Shown piece by piece: positions 14,740-22,849 of a DNA stretch of 37,025 nt. How positions within the stretch are numbered: the stretch's first letter is position 1; each line of letters starts with the position of its first letter. The DNA is taken from NCBI GenBank assembly GCA_964243295.1, contig CAXTEJ010000033.1:1-37025 (forward strand), given 5' to 3'. Under the pieces are notes generated by a model that was given only the letters and a program-made list of their open reading frames with translations, made no database searches and was not told the origin of the DNA. The position numbers and the translations under genes are program-made. The DNA is from CAXTEJ01 sp964243295 (lineage in GTDB: Bacteria; Actinomycetota; Actinomycetes; Actinomycetales; Angustibacteraceae).

Positions 14740-15632
14740 GCGGCCACCAGCTCTCGGAACATCTCGGTCAGGGTCGGACGACGGGTGGTGAACTCGTGCA
14801 CCGGCCCGGTCCGCAGCGCGGCGGCGAGCACCACCTGGTCGTCGGCGCCGGCGCCGAGGCGCAGCACCGTGCGGCCGGCTGCGTGCTCGAGCACCTGCAC
14901 GCCCGGCAGGCCGTGGGCCCAGCCGTCGGGCGCCGACGGCGCGTGGACGACGAGGTGGGCCTCACCGCCCATCCGCAGCTCGTCGACGGTGCCGAGGGCG
15001 CGCATGTGCCCCCTGCTGACGATGCCGACGCGGTGGCACAGCCGCTGCACCAGGTCGAGCTGGTGGCTCGAGAAGATCACCGGCACACCATCGGCCGCCT
15101 TCTGCAGCAGCACCTCGCTCATCACGTCGACGGCGACCGGGTCGAGCCCGGAGAACGGCTCGTCGAGGATCAGCACCACTGGGTCGTGCACCAGCGCCGC
15201 CGCGAGCTGCACCCGCTGCTGGTTGCCCAGGCTGAGGTCGCTCACGTTGTCGCCTAGGCGGCCCTCGATCCCCAGCCGCTCTGTCCATCGGCTCACCGCG
15301 GCCCCGGCCTCGGCCTTCGACAAGCCGTGCAGCCGCGCGAGGTAGGCCAGCTGCTCGCCGACCTTCATCTTGGGGTAGAGGCCGCGCTCCTCGGGCATGT
15401 ACCCGATCCGCCGGCGCACCTGCAGGTCGACCGGCTGGCCGTCGAGCAGCACCTGGCCGGCGTCGGCCGCGAGCACGCCGAGCGCGATGCGCATCGTCGT
15501 GGTCTTGCCGGCGCCATTGCTGCCGACGAACCCGAACAGCTCGCCCGGCGCGACCGTGAAGGTCATGTCCTGCAACGCCACCGTGGCGGCGTACCGCTTG
15601 CTGACGCCCTGGACGTCGAGCCCCCGTGACAC
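14736..15632 (-). CDS. ABC transporter ATP-binding protein, NatA-like
   Basis: A 298-residue ATPase starting at GTG 15632. Walker A is GSNGAGKTT, the signature is the variant LSLGNQQR instead of LSGGQ, and Walker B is VLILDEPFSGLDP. H-loop is FSSHQ. GYMPEERGLYPKM is typical of the NatA/EcsA-type subfamily that pairs with ABC-2 permeases. A C-terminal extension of about 85 residues is present, as in DrrA/NatA proteins. It is the first gene of a two-gene unit with the overlapping permease; upstream lies the terminator of the sugar transporter operon, so its promoter must be within about 80 bases. Confidence 0.9.
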   Translation of the reverse strand: MSRGLDVQGVSKRYAATVALQDMTFTVAPGELFGFVGSNGAGKTTTMRIALGVLAADAGQVLLDGQPVDLQVRRRIGYMPEERGLYPKMKVGEQLAYLARLHGLSKAEAGAAVSRWTERLGIEGRLGDNVSDLSLGNQQRVQLAAALVHDPVVLILDEPFSGLDPVAVDVMSEVLLQKAADGVPVIFSSHQLDLVQRLCHRVGIVSRGHMRALGTVDELRMGGEAHLVVHAPSAPDGWAHGLPGVQVLEHAAGRTVLRLGAGADDQVVLAAALRTGPVHEFTTRRPTLTEMFRELVAA

Positions 15633-15663
15633 GGTGCCCCCTGGATCGCCCGCCCCTCACGAC

Positions 15664-15696
15664 GAGAGGGCCCGGCCGACGCGGCCGGACCCTCTC
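15664..15696 (-). terminator. Hairpin terminator of the LacI-controlled sugar ABC operon
   Basis: Stem 15664-15677 with 15683-15696 (14 bp, one mismatch) and a 5-base loop. It lies 20 bases beyond the stop of the last gene in the minus-strand operon and separates it from natA. Confidence 0.7.
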
Positions 15697-15715
15697 ATCC
15701 CATCACAGTGAGCGG

Positions 15716-16549
15716 CTAGCGCCCCGCGGCGGACCCGGGTGTGTCGGCCAGCGTCATCGCACCGGTCATGATGCCGACGCCCTCGGTCATGGTGTGCGAC
15801 CGCGGCGTGATGATGCCGGCGCGGCCACCGAGGCGCTGCACGTGGATGCGGTCGGCGACGTCCCACACCTGAGGCATGTTGTGGCTGATCAGGATGACGG
15901 GCAGACCCTTGTCGCGCAGCATCTTGATCATGTCGAGCACCATGTTCGACTCCTTGACGCCCAGCGCGGCGGTGGGCTCGTCGAGGACGACCACCTTGCT
16001 GCCGAACGCGGCGGCGCGGGCCACGGCGACCGCTTGGCGCTGGCCGCCGGAGAGCGTCTCGACCGTCTGGCCCATGTTCTGGATGGTCGCGATGCCGAGG
16101 TCCTGCACTGCGTCGCCAGCGCGCTTCCTCATGCCCCGCTTGTCGAGCATGCGGAACACCGAGCCGAGCGGGCCGGGTCGGCGCTCCTCGCGGGCGAGGT
16201 AGAGGTTGCTCGCGATGTCGAGGGCCGGCGCGACCGCGAGGGTCTGGTAGACGGTCTCGATGCCGGCGTCGCGAGCGTCCTGCGGACGCTTGAAGGTGAC
16301 GGCCTGGCCGTCGAGCCTGATCTCCCCGGCGTCCGGGATGACGGCGCCGGTGAGCGCCTTGATGAGAGTCGACTTGCCGGCGCCGTTGTCGCCGATGACC
16401 GCCAGCACCTCACCGGGGTAGAGGTCGAGGTCGACGCCGTCGAGGCCCACGACCCGGCCGTAGGTCTTGACGAGCCCCCGCGCTGACAGGACGGGCGTGG
16501 CCCCGCCCGCGGACCCGGGAGCCGACTGCTCGTGGACGGCGGTGCTCAT
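15716..16549 (-). CDS. Sugar ABC transporter ATP-binding protein, single-domain FrcA type
   Basis: A 277-residue ATPase of the CUT2 (ribose/xylose/fructose) sugar importer class. Walker A is GDNGAGKST, signature LSGGQRQ, Walker B VVVLDEPTAALGV, H-loop ISHNM. Unlike RbsA or XylG, it has one ATPase domain only, as in FrcA, so it probably acts as a homodimer. TVYQTLAVAPALDIASNLYLARE is the CUT2 Q-loop region. The start overlaps the permease stop by four bases (ATGA). It is last in the order binding protein, permease, ATPase, and is followed by a hairpin terminator. Confidence 0.9.
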   Translation of the reverse strand: MSTAVHEQSAPGSAGGATPVLSARGLVKTYGRVVGLDGVDLDLYPGEVLAVIGDNGAGKSTLIKALTGAVIPDAGEIRLDGQAVTFKRPQDARDAGIETVYQTLAVAPALDIASNLYLAREERRPGPLGSVFRMLDKRGMRKRAGDAVQDLGIATIQNMGQTVETLSGGQRQAVAVARAAAFGSKVVVLDEPTAALGVKESNMVLDMIKMLRDKGLPVILISHNMPQVWDVADRIHVQRLGGRAGIITPRSHTMTEGVGIMTGAMTLADTPGSAAGR

Positions 16550-17574
16550 GCCTTCACCTTCCGGATCCACTGGTCGACGGCGACGGCGAGGATGACGAGC
16601 ACCCCGACCGCGAGGGTGCGGTACTGCTGGTCGACGCCGATGATCGACAGGCCGCTGGTGAAGACCGTGACGATGAGGGCGCCGAGCAGGGTGCCGAGCA
16701 CCCCGCCACGGCCGCCGAACAGGCTGGTGCCGCCGATGACGACGGCGGTGATGCTCTGCAGGTTGCCGTCGGTGATGCCGTTGGGGGACGCCGAGCCGGA
16801 GCGGCCGATCTGCACCCAGGCCGCGAGGCCGTAGCACACGCCCGCGACGGCGTAGACGCTGAGGAGCACCCGAGAGACCCGGATGCCCGCGAGCCGCGAG
16901 GCCTCCGGCTCGTCACCGACCGAGTACACGTGCCGGCCCCAGGCGGTCTGGCTGAGGGCGAAGCCGACCACGAGGTACATGAGGATGACGACGATGACGC
17001 CGGTCGTGATGTTGAACGGCCCGACCGAGATGTCGGTGCCGGTCCAGTTGAGCAGCGCGGGCAGATCGGTGTCCTGGATCGGCGTGCCGCCGGAGTACAG
17101 CAGCGCCACCGCGGTGAAGACGCTCAGCGTGCCGAGGGTGACGATGAACGGCGGCAGGTGGAGCCGGGTCACCAGCAGGCCGTTGGCCGCACCGGCCAGG
17201 AAGCCGAAGACCACGCCGATGAGCAGCGCCGGCACCGACGGCAGGCCGTTCTCGAAGGCGACGGTGCCCATGATCATGGTCGCGAGGATGGCGACCGCGC
17301 CGGCCGACAGGTCGATGCCGGCCGTGAGGATGATGACCGTCTGACCGACCGCGAGCGCCGCGATGACCGCGGTCTGCTGGGCGATCAGCGAGATGTTGCG
17401 GGCTGTGCCGAAGTTGGAGTTCAACGAGGCGAACACCACGGCCGACACCACCAGGATCAGCGCCGGGCTGATGGCGGGGTGGGAGTGGAGCAGGTGCTGC
17501 ACCCGCTGCGCGGGCGACTGCCGGCGCCGGGAGAGGGTTTCGGCGGCGCTGGGCGCCGCGGTGGTCGTGGTCAC
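16546..17574 (-). CDS. Sugar ABC transporter permease, FrcC/RbsC type
   Basis: A 342-residue membrane protein with about 8-10 hydrophobic segments. CUT2 permease marks are VILTAGIDLSAGAVAI, LHLPPFIVTLGTLSVF, SVGDEPEASRLAGI, and AVVIGGTSLFGGRGGVLGTLLGALI. It forms the membrane channel of the importer with the overlapping ATPase. A GTG at 17574 is the first start before the family sequence. The 187-base gap to the binding-protein gene holds a strong hairpin, which may lower expression of permease and ATPase relative to the binding protein. Confidence 0.9.
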   Translation of the reverse strand: MTTTTAAPSAAETLSRRRQSPAQRVQHLLHSHPAISPALILVVSAVVFASLNSNFGTARNISLIAQQTAVIAALAVGQTVIILTAGIDLSAGAVAILATMIMGTVAFENGLPSVPALLIGVVFGFLAGAANGLLVTRLHLPPFIVTLGTLSVFTAVALLYSGGTPIQDTDLPALLNWTGTDISVGPFNITTGVIVVILMYLVVGFALSQTAWGRHVYSVGDEPEASRLAGIRVSRVLLSVYAVAGVCYGLAAWVQIGRSGSASPNGITDGNLQSITAVVIGGTSLFGGRGGVLGTLLGALIVTVFTSGLSIIGVDQQYRTLAVGVLVILAVAVDQWIRKVKA

Positions 17575-17704
17575 GCGGGTGCCTCATCTCTGTGCGGGCG
17601 GCGTTGCCAGCGAGCGGTCGCCCTGCGGGTGGGACGGTCGGACGTCGATCGGCCGACCCCGAGCGCGGCGAAGGCCGGTCGATCGGAGGGCCGCGGGAGA
17701 GGTC

Positions 17705-17739
17705 GGGTGACCCGGTGCACTCGCTGCACCGGGCCACCC
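17705..17739 (-). promoter_or_regulatory. Intercistronic hairpin downstream of the sugar-binding-protein gene
   Basis: Stem 17705-17719 with 17725-17739: 15 bp with one mismatch and a 5-base loop, 22 bases after the binding-protein stop. Such hairpins stabilise the upstream message and partially terminate, giving excess binding protein over membrane parts. Confidence 0.6.
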
Positions 17740-17761
17740 GCGTGGCTGTGGACGAGCCGCG

Positions 17762-18877
17762 TCAGCCCCAGCAGACCTTGGTGCCCTCGTCGGTCGTGAG
17801 GCTCTTGACGCCGTCGGCGGGCTTGTCGGTGACGAGCTCGACCCCGGTGTCGTAGAAGTCCAGGCCCGCGCTGGTCGTGGGCTTGGTCTTGTTCTTGGCG
17901 AAGTCGGCGATGGCCTTCATGCCGAGCGTCGCCATCTTCAGGGGGTACTGCTGGGAGGTGGCGCCGATGATGCCGTCCTTGACGGCCTTCACCCCGGCGC
18001 AGCCGCCGTCGACCGACACGATGATCGCGCCGGACTCCTTGCCGGCGGCCTTGAGCGCCGAGTAGGCACCATTGGCGGCCGGCTCGTTGATCGTGTAGAC
18101 GACGTTGATGGCGGGGTTCTTGGCGAGGCACCGCTCCATGGCCGTGCGGCCGGCGTCCTCGGTGCCCCCGGTGGGCTCGTTGCAGGCGATGGAGTAGGTG
18201 CCGCCGGAGTAGCTGCCGGTCTTCGCCTCGTCGCCGTTCTTCTTCTTGTCGCCGGTCGGGATGCCCATGCCGGTCAGGAACCCCTGGTCGCGGTTGTAGT
18301 CGACCGAGACGATCTTGTCGTTGAACAGGTCGAGCAGCGCGATGGTGGCGGGCTTGCCGCCCAGCTGCTTGGCCGCCCACTGGCCGATGAGCTCCCCGGC
18401 CTTGAAGTTGTCGGTCGCGAACGTGATGTCGACGGTCTCGGCCGGGTCGGGCGGGGTGTCGAGGGCGATGACGTAGAGGCCCGCGTCGCGGGCCTTCTTG
18501 ATCGCCGAGTTCACGCCCGGACCGTTGGGGGTGATGAGGATGCCCTTGTCGCCCTTGGCGATGGCGTTCTCGATCGCCTGGATCTGACCGGGCTCGTCGC
18601 CGTCCTGCTTGCCGGACGCGACGGTCAGCTTGACGCCGTCCGTGCCGGCGTCGGCCTTCGCGCCCTTCTGCATGGCGATGAAGAAAGGGTTGACCGAGTC
18701 CTTGGTGATGAGCGAGACGCCGACGTCGCCGCCGCCACCGCCGCTGCCGCCGCTGCCGGCGTCGGTGGAGCTGCTGCCACAGGAGGCGAGCAGCAGGGCG
18801 GCGGACGCCGTCGCGACGCCCACGGTCAGCAGCCGGCGGCCGGTGCGAGGCGATCCCAGGGTGCGTGAGCTGTGCAT
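17762..18877 (-). CDS. Sugar ABC transporter substrate-binding lipoprotein, FrcB type
   Basis: A 371-residue periplasmic-binding-protein-like lipoprotein (PBP type 1, Peripla_BP_4). A basic N-terminus and hydrophobic stretch end in the lipobox LASC (C33). The mature part starts after a Gly/Ser linker with VGVSLITKDSVNPFFIAMQKGA, and shows GILITPNGPGVNSAIKKARDAG and VYTINEPAANGAYSAL. An insertion around GDKKKNGDEAK with paired cysteines (SIACNEP and MERCLAK) fits the FrcB-like fructose/ribose group. The frame is open to 18937, but ATG 18877 has a GGACGGA site and lies downstream of the promoter/operator, so the longer start is excluded. It is the first gene of the LacI-controlled operon. Confidence 0.9.
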   Translation of the reverse strand: MHSSRTLGSPRTGRRLLTVGVATASAALLLASCGSSSTDAGSGGSGGGGGDVGVSLITKDSVNPFFIAMQKGAKADAGTDGVKLTVASGKQDGDEPGQIQAIENAIAKGDKGILITPNGPGVNSAIKKARDAGLYVIALDTPPDPAETVDITFATDNFKAGELIGQWAAKQLGGKPATIALLDLFNDKIVSVDYNRDQGFLTGMGIPTGDKKKNGDEAKTGSYSGGTYSIACNEPTGGTEDAGRTAMERCLAKNPAINVVYTINEPAANGAYSALKAAGKESGAIIVSVDGGCAGVKAVKDGIIGATSQQYPLKMATLGMKAIADFAKNKTKPTTSAGLDFYDTGVELVTDKPADGVKSLTTDEGTKVCWG

Positions 18878-18913
18878 GTGAGAGTCCGTCCTTGAGCGTG
18901 GTGCGCCAGCGGC

Positions 18914-18933
18914 GCCCGACAACGTTGTCGGGC
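18914..18933. promoter_or_regulatory. LacI-family operator, perfect 20-bp palindrome
   Basis: gcccgacaacgttgtcgggc is a perfect palindrome with the central CG step and AACGTT core typical of LacI/GalR operators. It lies just downstream of the -10 box of the sugar operon, over the expected transcript start, so a bound repressor would block initiation. The adjacent divergent lacI-type gene is the obvious regulator. Confidence 0.85.
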
Positions 18934-18936
18934 TCA

Positions 18937-18965
18937 TTCCTAGCGAACCCTTGCGCTTCCGTCAA
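18937..18965 (-). promoter_or_regulatory. Sigma-70-type promoter of the sugar ABC operon
   Basis: On the minus strand TTGACG (18965-18960) is separated by 17 bases from TAGGAA (18942-18937). The palindromic operator starts 4 bases after the -10 box. Confidence 0.75.
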
Positions 18966-18980
18966 CGACATCGGTAGAAA
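18951..18980 (+). promoter_or_regulatory. Probable leaderless promoter of the LacI-family gene
   Basis: TTGCGC (18951-18956), an 18-base spacer and TAGAAA (18975-18980) end 7 bases before GTG 18988. It overlaps the divergent sugar-operon promoter, so the two may compete. Confidence 0.45.
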
Positions 18981-18987
18981 GCGTGAT

Positions 18988-20061
18988 GTGACCGTGACAA
19001 CGATGTCCGCCGCGGACGGCGGCCCACCGCGGCCGACGATGCGTGACGTCGCGGCACGGGCCGGGGTGAGCTTCAAGACCGTGTCGAGGGTGGTCAACGA
19101 CGAGCCCGGGGTCAGCGCCGGGCTGCGGGAGCGGGTGCAGACAGCCGCGGTCGAGCTGAACTACCGGCACAACCTGGCGGCCAGCAACCTGCGCCGCACA
19201 GCGCCGCGCACCGCGACCGTCGGGGCGCTGCTCCAGGACGTCAGCAACAGCTTCTCGGCCGGGTTGCTGCGCGCGCTGGAGAACCGGCTGCGCGAGCGCG
19301 GTATCGCCCTGCTCGCCGCCAGCCTGGACGAGGAGCCCGAACGAGAGCGCGGGCTGGTCTCCGACCTGGTGTCGCGGCGCGTCGACGGGCTGGTGCTCAT
19401 GCCGGCGAGCAGCAGCCAGGAGTACCTCGCCTCGGAGCGGGCCGGCATGCCGATCGTCTTCGTCGACCGCCGGCCCCGGGGCGTCAGCGCCGACTCGGTG
19501 ACCGTCGACAACCACGCCGGTGGGCGGCTCGCCACCAACCACCTGATCCGGCAGGGGCACCGGCGGATCGCGGTGCTCGGCGACCTGAGCCGGCTCGACA
19601 CCGCCGCCGGACGGCTCGCGGGCTTCCGTGAGGCCGCTGCGGCGTCCGGCCTTCGCGCCGTCGACGAGCTGGTGCAGCTCGACCTGCGCACCGGCGCGGC
19701 GGCGCAGGAGGCGCTGCTGCAGATGTTGGCGCTGCCCGACCCGCCGACCGCCGTCTTCGCCGGCCGCAACGAGCTCAGCATCGCGGCGGTCCGCACGCTG
19801 CGCTCGCTCGGCCTGACGCGCGAGGTGGCGCTCGTCGGCTTCGACGACTTCCCGCTCGCCGACGTGCTCGACCCGCCGCTCACGGTCGTGCGCCAGGACG
19901 TCGCCCGGCTCGGCAGCGAGGTCGCCCGGCTGCTGTTCGGCCGGCTCGACGGCGCGACCGACAGCCCGGTGCACGTGCTGCTCGAGCCGGTGCTCGTCAC
20001 CCGCGGGTCCGGCGAGATCGCCCCGCCGCGGCGGGTGGGTGCGGGCACCACGCAGTCCTGA
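18988..20061 (+). CDS. LacI-family transcriptional regulator of the sugar ABC operon
   Basis: A 357-residue repressor. The N-terminal helix-turn-helix reads TMRDVAARAGVSFKTVSRVV (residues 17-36), followed by the hinge-helix region ELNYRHNLAASNLRR. The effector domain is a PBP-1 fold with GALLQDVSNSFSAGLL, DGLVLMPASS, PIVFVDRRP, VDNHAGGRLATNHLI and the C-terminal FDDFPLADVLDPPLTVVRQD. It is transcribed away from the sugar importer with a shared control region carrying a perfect LacI operator, so it is the likely sugar-responsive repressor. GTG 18988 is preferred because a -10 box ends 7 bases upstream; ATG 19003 is the alternative. Confidence 0.92.
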   Translation: MTVTTMSAADGGPPRPTMRDVAARAGVSFKTVSRVVNDEPGVSAGLRERVQTAAVELNYRHNLAASNLRRTAPRTATVGALLQDVSNSFSAGLLRALENRLRERGIALLAASLDEEPERERGLVSDLVSRRVDGLVLMPASSSQEYLASERAGMPIVFVDRRPRGVSADSVTVDNHAGGRLATNHLIRQGHRRIAVLGDLSRLDTAAGRLAGFREAAAASGLRAVDELVQLDLRTGAAAQEALLQMLALPDPPTAVFAGRNELSIAAVRTLRSLGLTREVALVGFDDFPLADVLDPPLTVVRQDVARLGSEVARLLFGRLDGATDSPVHVLLEPVLVTRGSGEIAPPRRVGAGTTQS

Positions 20062-20118
20062 CGGTCTCGCGACAGCGTGGTGGCGCCGGGTGGCGAAGCC
20101 TGGGGTTGGTCCCTGACG

Positions 20119-21876
20119 TCAGCCCTGCTGGCCGAGGCGGCTGCCGAGCATGCTGCGCACGTCGGTGCCGGCGGGTGCTGCCGGGACCGACGCGGCCGGG
20201 CCGGCCGTGACGCCGCCGGCGGGGACGAGAGCAGGGACGAGAGCAGGGATGAGAGCCGGCTCCGGCTCGCCGCGCTCGTGGGCCGGCTGCCCCGCGAGGT
20301 CGTGGGCGAGGTGGTCGTCTAGATCGTCGGTGAGGATCGGCGCGTAGTCGTCGTCGAGCTGGTCGCCGAGGTCGTCGCCGAGGTCGTCCAGGACGTCCGC
20401 CCTGACGTCACTGCTCGCGGCGGCGGCCACCAGCTGGGCGACGCTGCGCTGGCTGGGCAGCGGCTCGAGGGTCCAGCTGATGGGCGCGGCGTCGGCGAAG
20501 GGTTCGACCGGCTCCACGGACTCCACGGGCTCGAGCAGCCCGGACGTCGGCGCTGCCGGCTCAGCGGGGGGCGCAGCCGTGGGCACAGCGGCTGGCGCAG
20601 CAGCGGGCCCAGTGGCGGGCGCAGCAGCGGGCCCAGTGGCGGGCGCAGCCGTGGGCACAGCGGCTGGCGCAGCCGCGGGCACCGCGACGGGCACAGCGGC
20701 GGCAGCCGGCTGACCGGCGTGCTCGGGCTCGACCGCGCCGAACGGCGAGGCCCCGAACAGCGAGGGGACCTCGACCGCGCCGACCGGGGGCCCGAAGACG
20801 CTCGCGAGCTGGGGGCTGGCCTCGGTGCTGTGCTCGGTGCTGTGCTCGGTGCTGGTCTCGGTGGCGAGCCGGCCCGCCACGGGCAGCGGGGCGGGCTCCG
20901 CCGCGGCGAGGGGCGCACCGACGGCCGGAACGAGGAACGACTGCGGCAGCAGGGACGTCGAGGGCAGGGCGTCGAGGGCCGGCGCCGCGACCCGCTCCGC
21001 GACCGGCAGCGCACCGAAGACCGTCTGGGCGGGGCCTTGCTCAGGCGCGAGCGAGCGGGCGGAGACCTCGCCGGTGGCCTCGGCGTCGCGCACGAGCCAC
21101 CCCGCCGGGCGCAGCGCGGCGTCGACGGGCACGGCGGGCATGACAGGCACGACGGGCATGACGGGCCGGTCGACCGACGGCTGCGACGTCGCGGACGCCT
21201 TCGTCCTCGCCTTCACCTTCGTCTTGCGTGAGACCGTCGACCTCGCGGGCTTCGCGCGCCGGGGTGCGGCGGGCGGTTCGGCCGCGCCGGGCGTGGTGGC
21301 GACCGGGCCACGACGGCGGCTCGGTGGCTTGCTCGGCAGCAGGTCTGCGGCGAGCGCGCCGGGGAAGTAGGTGGGCGCCGGCGGCAGCGGGACGACAGGG
21401 GCCGGGCTCACAAGGGCCGGGCTCACGGGAGCCGGGCTCACGGGAGCCGGGCTCACGAAGACCGGCGCCGCGGCGTCGAAGGCGAAGGGCGCCGGCTCGA
21501 CGGGCCCGGAGTGCGGCGCGAGCGGCGGCCGCACCGGGGCGCCGACCGCGTCGAGGGTCGAGGCGCCGGTCGGGGCCGGCGCGTCACCGCCGACCGCGTC
21601 GAGCGCCGAGGCGCCGTTGCGGCCCAGCGCGTCGTGACCGACCTCGGCCGCGCCAGCAGCGGCCGGGCGGATGTCGGACGAGCTGTCGGCGCGCATCGCG
21701 GCGTCCGACGTCGCGGTGGCCGCGTCGGCGCCGGTGCGGCGCGAGCGCAGCAGCAGCAGCACGGCGAGCGCCAGCACGAGGAGCGCGACGACGGCGCCGA
21801 TGCCCGCGAGCGGCAGGCCGGCGTCCGCCAGCCCGCCGGTGATCGCGCTGACGGTGGTCGTGCGGTCCTGCTGCAT
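20119..21876 (-). CDS. Large Ala/Pro-rich single-pass membrane protein of unknown function
   Basis: A 585-residue protein I do not recognise. A short N-terminus is followed by one membrane segment (AGIGAVVALLVLALAVLLLLR, given in part, about residues 23-43) ending in RSRR, so the rest is probably cytoplasmic. The remainder is low complexity: PAPVSPAPVSPAL repeats, a basic Lys/Arg/Thr patch (KTKVKARTKAS) resembling histone-H1-like tails, STEHSTEHSTEA, an AAPATGPAAAPATGPAA tract, and an acidic segment (LDDLGDDLGDQLDDDYAP) near the C-terminus. ATG 21876 is chosen for its AAGGAG site; the frame is open to 21939. It stands alone, convergent with the lacI-type gene. The mix of basic and acidic disordered tracts suggests a scaffold or DNA/cell-wall associated role, but that is speculation. 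Confidence 0.65.
   Translation of the reverse strand: MQQDRTTTVSAITGGLADAGLPLAGIGAVVALLVLALAVLLLLRSRRTGADAATATSDAAMRADSSSDIRPAAAGAAEVGHDALGRNGASALDAVGGDAPAPTGASTLDAVGAPVRPPLAPHSGPVEPAPFAFDAAAPVFVSPAPVSPAPVSPALVSPAPVVPLPPAPTYFPGALAADLLPSKPPSRRRGPVATTPGAAEPPAAPRRAKPARSTVSRKTKVKARTKASATSQPSVDRPVMPVVPVMPAVPVDAALRPAGWLVRDAEATGEVSARSLAPEQGPAQTVFGALPVAERVAAPALDALPSTSLLPQSFLVPAVGAPLAAAEPAPLPVAGRLATETSTEHSTEHSTEASPQLASVFGPPVGAVEVPSLFGASPFGAVEPEHAGQPAAAAVPVAVPAAAPAAVPTAAPATGPAAAPATGPAAAPAAVPTAAPPAEPAAPTSGLLEPVESVEPVEPFADAAPISWTLEPLPSQRSVAQLVAAAASSDVRADVLDDLGDDLGDQLDDDYAPILTDDLDDHLAHDLAGQPAHERGEPEPALIPALVPALVPAGGVTAGPAASVPAAPAGTDVRSMLGSRLGQQG
20575..20700 (-). repeat. Low-complexity Ala/Pro/Val/Gly-coding tract
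   Basis: Units of about 24-30 bases (gggcgcagcagcgggcccag and variants) recur several times and encode the A-A-P-A-T-G-P tract of the 585-residue protein. The copies are adjacent, unlike CRISPR repeats. Confidence 0.7.
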
Positions 21877-22024
21877 GGCGCTCCTTGGTGTCGGGTCCCG
21901 CGGGTGCATCGGTCGGCGCGGGCGCCGGGTTGACCGCACCGCGGCCGCCCGTCACCCGATCGGCCGAGGTCGGTCGCGATGGTGCGACAGCACCCCGGCA
22001 GACGGAGGTGCGAACCTGGCGGGC

Positions 22025-22636
22025 ATGACACCGGTCGAGCCCGCCGTGAAGCCGGGGCTGCTGCGCGTCGTGGTGCTGGCGGGCGGCGGGTCGACCCGGC
22101 TCGGGCACGACAAGACGCGCGCCGAGCTGGCCGGCGTCCCCGTGCTCGACCACCTGCTGCGCGGGCTCGCCGAGGTCCTGCCCGGCGTGCCGGTGACGGT
22201 CGTGGGCCAGCCGCGCCCGACGACCGTGCCGGTGGGCTGGGCGCGGGAGCACCCGCCCGGCGGCGGACCGGTGGCCGGTATCGCGGCGGGCGCCGCCGGC
22301 CTGCCGGACGACGGGGTGCTGGGGGTGCTCGCCGGCGACCTGCCGTTCGCCGCACCGGCGCTCGCCCGACTGGCGCTCGCGCTGGACGCGGCGGGCGACG
22401 CCGTCGACACCGTGCTCGCCCGCGACGCCTCGGGCCGCGACCAGCTGCTGCTCGGCGTGCACCGCTGGGGCCGGCTGCGCGCTGCGGTCGGTGACGAGCC
22501 GGCTGGCCGGTCGGTGCGCTCGGTCGTGGCGGCGCTCGTCGTCCGGCACCTCGACGCGTCGGCGCAGGAGACCCTCGACGTCGACACCCCCGGCGACCTC
22601 GAGCGCGCCCGCGCCCTGGCGAGCCGCGGCCCGTGA
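22025..22636 (+). CDS. mobA: MobA-like molybdenum cofactor guanylyltransferase / NTP transferase
   Basis: A 203-residue nucleotidyltransferase with the N-terminal signature LAGGGSTRLGHDKT (residues 18-31), close to the MobA consensus LAGGxSxRMGxDK. It also has HPPGGGPVAGIAAG and the metal-binding GDLPF. MobA attaches GMP to molybdopterin to make the bis-MGD cofactor. The C-terminal VDTPGDLERARAL segment is also typical. Length matches MobA. No other molybdenum cofactor gene lies in the window, so a MobA-related NTP transferase with another acceptor is possible. The start at 22025 is supported by family alignment; a GAACCT hexamer 7 bases upstream may be a leaderless -10 box. Confidence 0.82.
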   Translation: MTPVEPAVKPGLLRVVVLAGGGSTRLGHDKTRAELAGVPVLDHLLRGLAEVLPGVPVTVVGQPRPTTVPVGWAREHPPGGGPVAGIAAGAAGLPDDGVLGVLAGDLPFAAPALARLALALDAAGDAVDTVLARDASGRDQLLLGVHRWGRLRAAVGDEPAGRSVRSVVAALVVRHLDASAQETLDVDTPGDLERARALASRGP

Positions 22637-22783
22637 CGCCGCGAGCCGCGTGACGCCGCTGGACCCGTTGCCGGCAATGGGTTTCGACTGGACCGCCTGA
22701 TGTGCGGCGTCTCGCTCGGACGCCGGTCACGACAGCGACCTCGCTCCGCCGCAACGGGTTTCGCACGTGGCACCTCAAAACGC

Positions 22784-22812
22784 TTGACGCGATCGCGATC
22801 ACCCGACATAGT
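22784..22812 (+). promoter_or_regulatory. Sigma-70-type promoter of the acid-sugar operon
   Basis: TTGACG (22784-22789), a 17-base spacer and CATAGT (22807-22812), 37 bases before GTG 22850. The operator-like element at 22811-22823 overlaps the end of the -10 box and the expected start of transcription. Confidence 0.7.
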
Positions 22813-22825
22813 CATCAGACGTCTG
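22811..22825. promoter_or_regulatory. Putative GntR (FadR-type) operator at the operon promoter
   Basis: The 13-mer gtcatcagacgtc (22811-22823) recurs exactly at 28887-28899 before the GntR gene of this locus. Here it is part of the 10-bp perfect palindrome CAGACGTCTG (22816-22825), positioned to block transcription. Sharing between these two promoters marks it as the likely regulator site. Confidence 0.6.
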
Positions 22826-22849
22826 CTGAATACATCAGAGGAGTTTGCC

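Noticed and set aside
13003..15345. Plus-strand open frame of 780 codons running through cysE and the NatAB pair
   Set aside because: Crosses three well-supported genes in a wrong frame or strand and contains no recognisable domain.
20575..20700. CRISPR-like repeated units
   Set aside because: Units are contiguous, degenerate and in frame within a coding low-complexity tract. There are no spacers and no cas genes.
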